Shown: piece after piece, positions 8,230 to 17,017 of the stretch
Position numbering within the stretch: the stretch's first letter is position 1
Layout: each line of letters opens with the position of its first letter
NCBI GenBank assembly: GCA_016946835.1
Contig: JACVTC010000012.1
Span: 903,501 to 948,500 of the forward strand
DNA: 45,000 bases
Source of the DNA: Neocallimastix lanati (nom. inval.)
Lineage: Eukaryota > Neocallimastigomycota > Neocallimastigomycetes > Neocallimastigales > Neocallimastigaceae
Direction: 5' to 3'
Made by a program: the position numbers and the translations under genes
Notes under the pieces: generated by a model
Databases searched by the model: none
The model's input: the letters and a program-made list of their open reading frames with translations, nothing else
Told to the model about the DNA's origin: nothing

Positions 8230-9296
8230 GTTTTATTATTATTGCTACTGGTTTTATTACTATTATAATTGTTATTATTGTAATTATTATTATAATTACT
8301 TTTGTTATTATAATTGTTATTAGAATTATAATTTTTATCATGATTAATATGGGTACTAAAGTGTTTTGAATGTTTATTATTACTGCTTCTAGAAAGTTTT
8401 GAATTACCATTATTTGATTTTATTTGATTTTTTGTTTTTAATGTATTTTCAAGTAAAATACATTTAGTATAAATAGTACCAAGATCAACAGGGAATTCTT
8501 CCATTTCTTCAATTACTTCTTGGAATTTTGAATGTAACCCATTATAGAAAATTAAAACTAAGGCTTCTTCACTGAATCCAAGACCATTCGAAAGAGTTCT
8601 AAATTGTTCAATATAATCATTTATTTTCCCATAGTTATGTTTCAATTTTATTAATTGAATCTTAGCTAATTTTTTGCTTGCAACGTTGGAAAATGCTTTT
8701 CTTAATTCAGTAGTCAATTCAGAAAGAGTTTTTGGGTTAGTATCCTTGTACGTAGCTAGATACCAATTACGAGCGCCATCTCTTAAACGGGATTTAATAA
8801 AGTTAATTTTGATATCTTCTGTAGCTTCTGAATTTGGATATGTTTTAAAGGTATCTTCACAAAGTTGACAGAATAGATCAGTTTCTTTAGTATCTCCAGA
8901 GAAAAATCCAGGTTCAGGAACTTGTTGTAAACGGTTTGAAAAAGCATTCCTCATAATAACATCATTGTCATCATCACGTCTAGTAATGGTAGATACATTA
9001 TCCTCTTGTGTTCGACTAGTAGAAGGAATATCATTTGTAGCAATATTTATATTTAACTTTTCATCTAAAATTTTCGTTAAATTAGATAATTGATTAATAA
9101 TATTTTTATTATCTTTGTAAAGTGTATAAAGTTTTTTTTGTAAGTCCTTGTTATATTCATTAAAATCTTCTTTTAATAAAAAACTATCATTAACAGAAGA
9201 AGCCAATTCGGATACAGTAACTTGGGCGTCAGACCTTAATTTATTAACTTCTGACATTGGAGCAATGTCAGCCCATACATTATTGTAAAAAGACAT
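8220..9296 (-). CDS. gag: Element A Gag (358 aa, no zinc knuckle)
   Basis: ATG at 9294-9296 lies 34 nt from the 5' LTR and is the first in-frame ATG. Residues 1-105 are a polar, partly coiled-coil-like region. About 120-275 is a retrotransposon Gag (capsid) domain with PGFFSGD, RDGARNWYLATY and a final LVLIFYNGL segment. The tail after about residue 285 is Asn/Ser/Lys-rich (YNNNYNNNNYNSNK) and would supply nonspecific nucleic-acid binding, because no CCHC knuckle is present. Lack of a knuckle is also seen in Tf1 Gag. It ends exactly at the frameshift heptamer. Confidence 0.92.
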   Translation of the reverse strand: MSFYNNVWADIAPMSEVNKLRSDAQVTVSELASSVNDSFLLKEDFNEYNKDLQKKLYTLYKDNKNIINQLSNLTKILDEKLNINIATNDIPSTSRTQEDNVSTITRRDDDNDVIMRNAFSNRLQQVPEPGFFSGDTKETDLFCQLCEDTFKTYPNSEATEDIKINFIKSRLRDGARNWYLATYKDTNPKTLSELTTELRKAFSNVASKKLAKIQLIKLKHNYGKINDYIEQFRTLSNGLGFSEEALVLIFYNGLHSKFQEVIEEMEEFPVDLGTIYTKCILLENTLKTKNQIKSNNGNSKLSRSSNNKHSKHFSTHINHDKNYNSNNNYNNKSNYNNNYNNNNYNSNKTSSNNNKTKN

Positions 9297-9320
9297 ATTA
9301 AAGTAGTAACCAAAACTAGG

Positions 9321-9332
9321 GTAAGGTTATTG
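9321..9332 (-). promoter_or_regulatory. Putative self-primer binding site of element A
   Basis: At the LTR/internal junction the element strand reads CAATAACCTTAC (the first two bases are the LTR end). Its exact 12-nt complement GTAAGGTTATTG lies inside the 5' LTR at 9567-9578, near the predicted transcript start. No TGG-type tRNA site is present in the 34-nt leader. This is the arrangement known from Tf1, where the mRNA 5' end folds back to prime reverse transcription. Confidence 0.75.
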
Positions 9333-10019
9333 TTAAAATTAAGATATAAAATAGTTTTATGATTAATAACGTTACTAGGTTAATATGTTGAATTATATAT
9401 CAATAATCCAACAATAATTAATTAATAATAATATAAAAATAATATAAGATAAATAGTTAAGTTATTTAAACACTTAATATCTAAGAATATTTTAAATAAT
9501 AATTTCTTTGAAGGATTTATGAAAATATTTATTTATTGAATTATTAGTATATAATTATTGTAAATACAATAACCTTACAAAGAACATAAAAGATAGATTT
9601 TTACATCTTTCTTTTATACTTTGTAAGTTACATAATAATAGTATTTAATTATAAGATAATAATAATATAGTAAAATGAATATTAATAAAATATTAAAATA
9701 ATAACAATATCGATATGTTTAAAATATTTAATATAATTAAATAAATTTAATTTGTATAATTAATTTGAATAATTAAAAATAGTAATTAATATATATGATA
9801 TAAACATATATATAAACATAATATAAATAAATACATGTGACGTCATATGTAAATAATTGAAATTATTAATATAAATCTTATTTATTAATATTTTCAGAAT
9901 TATTAGGCCTAAGATAATTCTTTAAATACTAAATAAGAGTTTATATTAATTATTAATTAAATGTATATTGAAATGTGAATAACTGAAATTGAGATTTCAA
10001 TTCAGTTATAATTTCAACA
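9331..10019 (-). repeat. Element A 5' LTR
   Basis: 689 bp, TG...CA, followed by the AGTAA duplication (10020-10024). In element orientation, U3 is about 440 nt, TATAAAAG is at 9611-9618, and the self-primer motif starts at 9578. This leaves about 250 nt of R-U5. Confidence 0.95.
9567..9618 (-). promoter_or_regulatory. Element A TATA box and predicted transcript start
   Basis: In element orientation TATAAAAG (9611-9618) is followed about 32 nt later by GTAAGGTTATTG (9567-9578), which complements the self-primer site. CTTACAAAG and CTTTGTAAG flank the TATA box as an inverted repeat. Solo LTRs I, J and E keep the CTTTGTARGRTTAT core, and I and J also keep the TATA-like run. Confidence 0.65.
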
Positions 10020-10024
10020 AGTAA

Positions 10025-10070
10025 AGAATTATTAATAATAAAATAAAGGTTATTAATTCATTCTTTACTA
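10025..10070 (-). mobile_element. Probable distal end of element 1 LTR
   Basis: 46 bp between element A's target duplication and element B. It ends ATTCTTTACTA, resembling the ATTCTTTATCA edge of LTRs B and D. It forms an inverted repeat with the other side of the insertion (TTTAGTAAAGAAT versus ATTCTTTACTAAA), which spans the element A target site. Confidence 0.5.
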
Positions 10071-10074
10071 AAAA

Positions 10075-11126
10075 TGTTATGGTTCGAGGAATTCAAAAAA
10101 AAAAATTATATAATATTAAAACACAAAAAAAAAATTTTATTCTTTCACAATAATTTTTATTTATTTATTATATTTTTATTTTAATTTTTATTTTATTTTT
10201 ATTATTATTTTTATTTATTTATTTTATTTTTATTTTATTTTTATTATTATTTTTATTTATTTATTTTATTTTTATTTTATTTTTATTATTATTTTTATTT
10301 ATTTTTATTTATTTTTTTTTTATTTATTTTTTTTTTTTTTATTTATTTATTTTTATTATTTCTATTTTTATTTTCTTTTTTTTTTTTTTCCCCTCCCCTA
10401 AAAAGGGGTTCCAAGGTAGTCAATTTATATCTTTTTGAAGATATAAAAGTAGCAAAGCCTCTGGAAGTAGTTGAAGAGATGGAAAAACAATAGATTTTTA
10501 AATCTTATTGATTATTTCCTTATTGTAATAAATAGAAATTTTATTATTTCCTAATATTCAAATTAACCAAAATAAATCTATAATATAAAAGATGCATTAT
10601 AGATAAGAATTAAACAAAAAAAAGAGAAGCAGTATTACAATAAAATTGAATACTTTAACTTAATTTTGATACTAATTTAATATGTAATCTTATATATTAA
10701 TTTGAATGACATAATAGAAAATAAAATACATTTATTAATATATGAAAAATCTTTTACAATTTTAAATACAGAAAATTTTATTTTATTTATTTCTTTCATT
10801 TCAATTATTTCTTAATTCGAAAGACAGAAATATTGATAAAGTTATTTAAGTTGTTTATATACAGGAATTATTCCTTATTTAGAAAAATAATACTAAAAGT
10901 AATTAGTACTATGTTATTGCTAAACTCTCATAAATTTAATTTACCTTTATAAGGAATGAACATAAATTTAAATTAAATTTTATGTATAAACTTAAATTTT
11001 CAGATCAAATAATATAGTAAAATTATTAATGTAAAGAATACATAAATTTATTAATATTTTAAAAATCACATTGACTATATTAAAAGGTTTTTAATAAGAA
11101 TCAATTTATTACTTCATTCTTTATCA
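10075..11126 (-). repeat. Element B 3' LTR with 42-bp tandem repeat
   Basis: Matches 17913-18962. Inside it three 42-bp units of TTATTTTTATT-type sequence start at 10201, 10243 and 10285. A small hairpin (CCCCT/AGGGG around 10392-10406) and a TATAAATT box (element strand) sit near the U5 side. Confidence 0.93.
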
Positions 11127-11149
11127 CGATGCCCCCGCTAAGACTCAAG
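11127..11149 (-). other. Element B polypurine tract region
   Basis: Minus-strand GCGGGGGCATCG lies between the pol stop (11150-11152) and the 3' LTR. It plays the role of plus-strand primer by position. The GGGGCAT core recurs in C and C2. Confidence 0.7.
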
Positions 11150-14100
11150 CTATATTGTAGCTGAGTTATATTTTACTATATTTTTGAGGTGTACATTCCG
11201 ATTTAATAATATTCCTGAATTTGGATCAGCTAACGTAACTGTATTAAACTTTTTCTTGATTACTTTTAAAGGTCCATTAAAATAAGGTTCTAGTTTAGTT
11301 CTACTAAAGTTTCTAACTAGGACTAAATCTCCCTCCTTGATTTCCTTAGCCTGATTCATACTTTGTTTTTCTTCTCGTCTAACAGCCCAATATTTATTTG
11401 CATTTTTCACATTTTCTGATGCTTCTATGGTCCATCTATAATGAGATATAAACTTTTCCAATAGAATTTCATCAGAAGATTTATTTATACCTTTAGTCGG
11501 TCTTGCAGCTATATCAAAAGGTTGTTGGTCTTCACGACCATAAACTAATTCAAAACTAGAATGGTTAGTAGTACTATTTTTAACAGTTCTTAAAGCCCAG
11601 AGAGCAGAGGGTAATACCTCATCCCAATCTTTATTTTTCGTCCCAAGCAATCTAAGGAGTTTACCAATTTCTTTATTACGATTTTCCGTAAGTCCATTAG
11701 ATTCGGGATGATATGTTGTAACAAATTTTATATATACATCATATAGATCTAAAAATATTTTAGTCATATCTGATGTAAATTGGGCACCATTATCGGTGGT
11801 AATTACTTGGGGAACTCCATGACGAGAAAATACGTTAATAAGGAACTTAATTACTTCTTTAGAAGTGATATTTTCAGTCGGTTCTGCTTCTACCCACTTA
11901 GTGAAATAATCAACAGCTACTATTATATATTGATTATTACTTCTAGTTTTAACCAGTGGACCGATAATGTCCAAACCAAGATGTACAAAAGGTCCTTCCA
12001 CTTTAGTAGGTAGATTTTCTGTAGGCTCTGGATAAGGTTGTGGTCGATTTAATTGACATTTTTCACACTTACTGACAACACGTTTAACATCATTCACCAT
12101 GTCGTTCCAATAATAACTCTTACGTAAACGTTGATAAGTCTTATAATAACCATCGTGTCCAATATTATGAGCCTCTAATATTAATTTTATTCTTTCATTA
12201 AGATCGGTTACTAATTTTCTATAATTGTTACCATCAATAAAGTAGTCAATACCATCAATAGTGGTGAATTTTTCATTGATAAAATCATGTATTACTTTGG
12301 ATAATAAGGCTTCATTTTCATCATTCGTAATATCATGGTTAATTATTTTCGTAGCTAAAACTACATTTTCTTTATTATTTTTCATTCGGGATAGGGCATC
12401 AGCAAGCACATTCTTTTTACCGGTTTCATATCTAATGTCTACACCAAGCATACTAGCTGTCAAACACCATCTAGTTTGCCTTGCATTATGTGGTTCCTTA
12501 TTTTTGAACAACCCTAGTAACGGTTTATGGTCCGTATATACAATAGTTGGTATTGGATTTCCATCTATATACGGTTTTAATTTAGTTATACAATAATATA
12601 GGGCAGCACCTTCTAGGTCAGTTATACCATAATGCTTTTCTGCTCTGGTCAAACTTCTACTAATAAAGTGAATAGGGTGTTCTTTTCCAGTTTCATTATC
12701 TTTTTGTAATAACACACCTCCTATTCCATCATAAGAAGCATCGGTACGTATAATAAATTCTTTATCAAACTGAGGGAAACTTAATATGGGTGCATTTATT
12801 AGTTTTTCTTTCAGTACTTCAAACGATTTTTGGTGTTCACTAGTCCAAACATACTTCACACCTTTCCTTAATAATTTACACAAACACGCAGTAATTTGTG
12901 AATATTTATCGATGAAATTTCTATAGTATCCAACAGCTCCTAAAAATGAACGTAATTCATGGATGTCCTGAGGGGGTTTCCAATCTCTGATAACCTCGAT
13001 TTTACTATCAAGAGGTTTTAAGCCTTTAGTGGTTAATCTATGCCCCAAAACATTCACTTCTGTTTTCATGAAGTGACACTTTTCAATATTAAGTTTTAAT
13101 CTATTTTCTTTGAGTATGGATAAAACTTGTTGAATATGTTGGAGGTGTTCTTCAACTGTTTTAGAGTATATAAGTATATCATCGATAAAATTATAAACAC
13201 ACTTTCCTATTAAAGGAAATAGGATTCTATTCATTTCTCTTTGAAAGGTTGCAGGAGCGTTGGTTAAACCAAATGGCATAACTTTAAATTGGTAGTTACC
13301 AAACTTAGTGGTGAAAGTTGTTATACCAATACTTTCTTCCTCCATTAAAATTTGGTGATATCCAGAGTATAAGTCAATGGTAGTGAAGATAGTTGCACCA
13401 TTGAGACTATCAAAAATTTCATCAATGTATGGTATAGAATAAGAATCCTTTATAGTAGAATCATTAACCTTCCTATAATCTACACACATACGCCATTTCC
13501 CATTAGGCTTTGGTACTAGAACAATAGGCGAAGACCATTCAGAATTTGAAGGCTCAATTAACTTTTTATTAATTAACTTAGTTAATTCTTCCTTTAAAAT
13601 ATCTGTCTTTAATTTTGTTAGCCGATAAGCTCTTTGTTTTATAGGTTTGGTACCAGCTTTTAGATTTATTTTGTGTGGTGAAAGCAATGATGGTGTTAAT
13701 TCCTCAGACGACGTAGCAACAATTTCTATATTGTCCTCTAATAGGTGTATTATATCAGTTCTATATTTTTCATTTAGAGTATTCATAAATATTGTATTAT
13801 GTATATATTCCATAGGTGGTAATCCTTCTAATTTCTTTAATTCCCCACCAGCATATTTTTCCTTACTATTATCCTCAAGTAATTTGTTAACACTACAAAT
13901 ATATTTTTCGTCAATTGCAGAATTATTTATTGGTGTAATAGAACTGATAGTACCATCCATGTTATATTTACATAAGCAATTATTTAAGGGATTAATAAAT
14001 AATCTATTATCAACTATAGTTTTTAAATTAATTAGCATGTCATAAAATGGTTCCTCTTTTTCTACAATTCGGAAATCAATTAACAATGAAAGCTCATTAA

Positions 14101-15352
14101 TTTTCACAGGTATCCTAACGACTATTCCTTCAGAGTATTCATCGTCTCTAGTGGCAAGCATTATTCTACCACAACTATGACCAACAACGGTATATTGGTA
14201 TGGTAGAGAATTATAATATTTTTGTGACATAATATTTAAATTACTACACGTATCAATAAGTAATTTTCCAGATACACCATCAACAGAGGCATCTACCATT
14301 GCAATATCCTCCTCTGTTATTTCTGTACTTTTACTTTTATAGTTATGATCAACATTATTAACTAATGTTGTAGTAGCAACTACATTATTAATAGCGCCAA
14401 CAACATTAGTGGTGGCTTTTACTAGTTTTAAACCTTGGGAAACTTGACTTCTTATTTTAGGCGCAGCATTCCAAAGCTGTCCAAAGGTAATATTACACTT
14501 GGTATTGCTTAAATCATCCCATACATCATATTCCTTATAATTAGAAAGCATTTTAATAATTCGATTTACCCGAGGTATTTTCATACTATTATTATTATCA
14601 TTATTATTATTATTATTAATACCATCTGTATTAATTAATTTATTCAATATATTTTTATTATTCGTTACATGATTATTATCGATAATAGTTTCATTATTAT
14701 TAATATTAATAGTATTATTATTATTAATATCATTTACGACTGGGGTTTTTCTAATAGTTCCGTTGTTTCTATTATTAGGATTACTAGTATTATTATTATT
14801 ATTTTTGTCTTTTTTTCTTTCTCTAGTTTGGTTAATTTCCCTTGGAGCTTCTACATTATCAACTTTTGAAGTTATTTCCTCTTTATTAGTAATTAAGTTT
14901 ACATTAGACTGACTGGATGATGCAGTTTCGAATTCTTTAGAATTAGTACTAGATTTCAAAAATCTTTCTTTATCACGTATTGCTTTTTCAATTTTCTTTT
15001 CTTTATTGATATTTGGTTGCATAATTATTGATGTTTGCAACTGTTTCTTATGAGGTATCACCTCTTCAGTTTCCAATTCTCTTTCTTTTCTTTTTCTTAA
15101 TGCAGGAGTGTTTATAGGTCGTGGATTATCACGTAGGCTTTTATGAATTTTCCTTCCTTTTCCATTATCTAACTCAACATCACTTTCATCAAGTTTTCTT
15201 TTTGCCGCACCGACAAAATATTCTCCTACCTGATCATGACTTTTGATAGTATAATCCACTCTGTAGTCTTTACTTTCTGCATCAGAAGAATTGGAAGTAT
15301 ATTTTAATGAAGCTATTTTTTTGATGGGAGTGCTTCCTCTCCCTTCTACTGG
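11150..15352 (-). CDS. pol: Element B Pol: transframe region, protease, RT, RNase H, integrase
   Basis: Open in the -1 frame from the slippery site (15352) to the stop at 11150. The first 30 codons after the slip contain no ATG, so Pol needs frameshifting. Numbering from the GTG at 15257-15259 as 1: a basic Asn-rich N-terminal region with HKSLRDNPRP (39-48) and TPALRK (51-56); protease about 318-425 with LLIDTCSN (D336, Cys at 338 where Gly is usual); RT about 535-755 with IDLYSGYH (D629), MPFGL and FIDD (691-694); RNase H D840, E883, D910, D954; integrase zinc site H1031, H1035, C1065, C1068; core D1097, D1156, E1192; GP(L) motif about 1329. It stops shortly after, without a chromodomain. 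About 65% of residues appear shared with C by eye. Confidence 0.95.
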   Translation of the reverse strand, partial: PVEGRGSTPIKKIASLKYTSNSSDAESKDYRVDYTIKSHDQVGEYFVGAAKRKLDESDVELDNGKGRKIHKSLRDNPRPINTPALRKRKERELETEEVIPHKKQLQTSIIMQPNINKEKKIEKAIRDKERFLKSSTNSKEFETASSSQSNVNLITNKEEITSKVDNVEAPREINQTRERKKDKNNNNNTSNPNNRNNGTIRKTPVVNDINNNNTININNNETIIDNNHVTNNKNILNKLINTDGINNNNNNDNNNSMKIPRVNRIIKMLSNYKEYDVWDDLSNTKCNITFGQLWNAAPKIRSQVSQGLKLVKATTNVVGAINNVVATTTLVNNVDHNYKSKSTEITEEDIAMVDASVDGVSGKLLIDTCSNLNIMSQKYYNSLPYQYTVVGHSCGRIMLATRDDEYSEGIVVRIPVKINELSLLIDFRIVEKEEPFYDMLINLKTIVDNRLFINPLNNCLCKYNMDGTISSITPINNSAIDEKYICSVNKLLEDNSKEKYAGGELKKLEGLPPMEYIHNTIFMNTLNEKYRTDIIHLLEDNIEIVATSSEELTPSLLSPHKINLKAGTKPIKQRAYRLTKLKTDILKEELTKLINKKLIEPSNSEWSSPIVLVPKPNGKWRMCVDYRKVNDSTIKDSYSIPYIDEIFDSLNGATIFTTIDLYSGYHQILMEEESIGITTFTTKFGNYQFKVMPFGLTNAPATFQREMNRILFPLIGKCVYNFIDDILIYSKTVEEHLQHIQQVLSILKENRLKLNIEKCHFMKTEVNVLGHRLTTKGLKPLDSKIEVIRDWKPPQDIHELRSFLGAVGYYRNFIDKYSQITACLCKLLRKGVKYVWTSEHQKSFEVLKEKLINAPILSFPQFDKEFIIRTDASYDGIGGVLLQKDNETGKEHPIHFISRSLTRAEKHYGITDLEGAALYYCITKLKPYIDGNPIPTIVYTDHKPLLGLFKNKEPHNARQTRWCLTASMLGVDIRYETGKKNVLADALSRMKNNKENVVLATKIINHDITNDENEALLSKVIHDFINEKFTTIDGIDYFIDGNNYRKLVTDLNERIKLILEAHNIGHDGYYKTYQRLRKSYYWNDMVNDVKRVVSKCEKCQLNRPQPYPEPTENLPTKVEGPFVHLGLDIIGPLVKTRSNNQYIIVAVDYFTKWVEAEPTENITSKEVIKFLINVFSRHGVPQVITTDNGAQFTSDMTKIFLDLYDVYIKFVTTYHPESNGLTENRNKEIGKLLRLLGTKNKDWDEVLPSALWALRTVKNSTTNHSSFELVYGREDQQPFDIAARPTKGINKSSDEILLEKFISHYRWTIEASENVKNANKYWAVRREEKQSMNQAKEIKEGDLVLVRNFSRTKLEPYFNGPLKVIKKKFNTVTLADPNSGILLNRNVHLKNIVKYNSATI

Positions 15353-15358
15353 TTTAAA
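15326..15358 (-). promoter_or_regulatory. Element B gag/pol -1 frameshift signal
   Basis: The Gag frame ends CCT TTA AAC CAG TAG, containing T TTA AAC (15352-15358). Eight nt after the heptamer is a GGGAG/CTCCC stem (15326-15330 with 15339-15343), loop AGGAAGCA in the transcript. The Pol frame is exactly -1. Same design as C and C2. Confidence 0.9.
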
Positions 15359-16305
15359 GGTCCTTTGGAAAAAATCTGTTTCTTATTTTCTTCTATAATG
15401 GCTTGTAGTTTGGGACAATGTTGTTGATAATGTCCAGGTTCCTTACAGAAGAAACAGGTTTTGACGGTAGAGTTTCTTGGTCCACGTGTAAGGTTCTCCC
15501 TTTCACTTTCATCAGAAACTTTCCTATTGTCCCTGTTTTCATAAGTATTTCTTGGTGGTGAACTACGACTCTTATTATAATTATTATTATTATTGTTGGA
15601 AACATTTCTATTAGGACTTGGTACACGATGTAACCTCACAGCAAGTCTATCCACTTTTTCTGCAATTTCATAAGCCTTTGAAAGTGGTATATCATCAATT
15701 AAAGTTACTCTTTTCCAGGCCTCAATATTATTCTCAAGTGCATCAGCATAGTCCAAGATACTGATTTGTTTTTTGTGAGTTTTATCTAATTTTAAATATA
15801 ATGTCCGATATCTTTTATTAAAATCCCTTACTTTTTCATTTCTACCAATTTTAAGAGCACGCAATTCCCTTAATAAGGTATTCTGATCTTCCTTTGCCCC
15901 ATAGAATACTTCAAGAGCGTTGACGATCTCGACAAAAGAAGGATAACGGTTAGTTCTAACACTATCATTACTAGAACTACTTGAACTAGTAGAGCTACTG
16001 GTGCTAGATCCTGACATCTCACCAGTATCAGTGGAACCATTCAATTCTACATCTTCTTCTGCTGTAGTAGCAGGTAGTTCTAATTCTTGGATAATTTGTC
16101 TTGGTTCACCAGTAGACGTTAATAGGCAAGCAACAAAAATAGTTTTTGGATCAGTGATATTTTGTAATTGGATCCATAACTCAATTTCAGAAGCCCAAGA
16201 TTTTATATCCAAATGGTCCTTGTTTAATTTATCAACATATTTTAGTTCCTTTTTAAGATCTTTAAATGAAGGAACATTAGTAGTATCATTAGTAACTGAA
16301 GCCAT
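15346..16305 (-). CDS. gag: Element B Gag (319 aa, CCHC knuckle)
   Basis: I start at ATG 16303-16305 (MASVTND), not the ATG 45 nt upstream, because FKDLKKEL then aligns with the other Gags at a similar distance from the start. Residues about 10-85 and 120-225 form the capsid-type region (LDIKSWASEIELW; YPSFVEIVNALEVFYG; RYRTLYLKLDK). Between them is a Ser/Thr-rich linker that is Asp-rich in elements 1 and C. A basic Asn-rich stretch precedes the knuckle CFFCKEPGHYQQHC (C-x2-C-x4-H-x4-C, about 288-301), which would bind element RNA. The protein ends two codons after the frameshift site. Confidence 0.93.
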   Translation of the reverse strand: MASVTNDTTNVPSFKDLKKELKYVDKLNKDHLDIKSWASEIELWIQLQNITDPKTIFVACLLTSTGEPRQIIQELELPATTAEEDVELNGSTDTGEMSGSSTSSSTSSSSSSNDSVRTNRYPSFVEIVNALEVFYGAKEDQNTLLRELRALKIGRNEKVRDFNKRYRTLYLKLDKTHKKQISILDYADALENNIEAWKRVTLIDDIPLSKAYEIAEKVDRLAVRLHRVPSPNRNVSNNNNNNYNKSRSSPPRNTYENRDNRKVSDESERENLTRGPRNSTVKTCFFCKEPGHYQQHCPKLQAIIEENKKQIFSKGPLNQ

Positions 16306-16363
16306 ATTTCTTGAGTAGAAATTATACAGTAATATAGGTAAAATATTCAAAATAAAAATAATA

Positions 16364-16366
<3 letters not shown>

Positions 16367-16421
<55 letters not shown>
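16367..16421. repeat. 55-nt T homopolymer in element B leader
   Basis: Uninterrupted T run (A in the transcript), about 60 nt upstream of the Gag ATG. An A-rich leader just before a start codon could aid initiation, but it may be plain slippage expansion. Confidence 0.9.
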
Positions 16422-16423
<2 letters not shown>

Positions 16424-16695
16424 TTGTGTGTGTGAGTATGTTATAGATATATATAATATAGTATTAGAATTTATAAGTTTACAAACACTTCAGAGATTAG
16501 AAAAAAAAATAGGTAAGTTTACAAACACTTCAGAGATAAAAAAAAAAATAAGTAAAATTTTTTTTTTTTTTTTTTTTTGTTTTTTTTTTTTTTTTTTTTT
16601 TTGTTTTTTTTTTTGTTTTGTTTTATTTTGATATCCAAGATTAAAATATTTTATAATTATTGTTTATTAAATTATATCTTTATAGTTATTTATAT

Positions 16696-16905
16696 GAGGT
16701 TCGAAATACACTTCGACCACCTACAAGAAATATATTTTTAGGTTCGAATAACACTCGACCACCTAAGGAAATTTTATATTATTGGTTCGAATACCTTTCG
16801 ATCACCAATAGAAGATATAATTATATTAAGGTTATAAGCTCGAATGACACTTCGACCACTTATAATGATAATTATTTGGTTCAAGATACACCTCGACAAC
16901 CAAAT
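16696..16905 (-). repeat. Element B leader hairpin array (5 covarying units)
   Basis: Five units share a loop module TCGAA(N6-8)TCGACC but have different complementary stems: AGGT/ACCT (unit 1), TTAGGT/ACCTAA (16738-16766), ATTGGT/ACCAAT (16781-16809), TTATAAG/CTTATAA (16832-16865), ATTTGGTT/AACCAAAT (16874-16905). Both arms change together, a sign of selection on RNA (or DNA) structure. Elements C and C2 have the same kind of array at the corresponding leader position. Confidence 0.85.
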
Positions 16906-16985
16906 CAAACAGGTAGTAAAAAAAATATAGTAGTCCTTCTTCTTTGGCTCAATTTCACTTAACCACAGAGTAAGAACAGTAAACA

Positions 16986-17017
<32 letters not shown>

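Larger units (their letters stand above)
3104..10019 (-). mobile_element. Element A: complete chromovirus-type Ty3/Gypsy retrotransposon
   Basis: Two 689-bp LTRs (3104-3792 and 9331-10019), starting TGTTAAAATT and ending TTTCAACA on the plus strand, flank gag, protease and pol on the minus strand. The 5-bp target duplication AGTAA is present at 3099-3103 and 10020-10024. The LTRs look identical by eye, implying recent insertion. Order is 5' LTR, 34-nt leader, Gag, protease, RT, RNase H, integrase, chromodomain-like tail, ~600-nt 3' UTR, polypurine tract, 3' LTR. Chromodomain, knuckle-less Gag and self-priming complementarity fit the Tf1/sushi branch of chromoviruses. Gag and protease are joined by a -1 frameshift, and protease and RT are out of frame at an A8 run. 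Confidence 0.93.

Noticed and set aside
12261-14045. Plus-strand frames of 111-132 codons within element B
   Set aside because: Antisense to the RT/RNase H and protease coding sequence; no recognisable domain.
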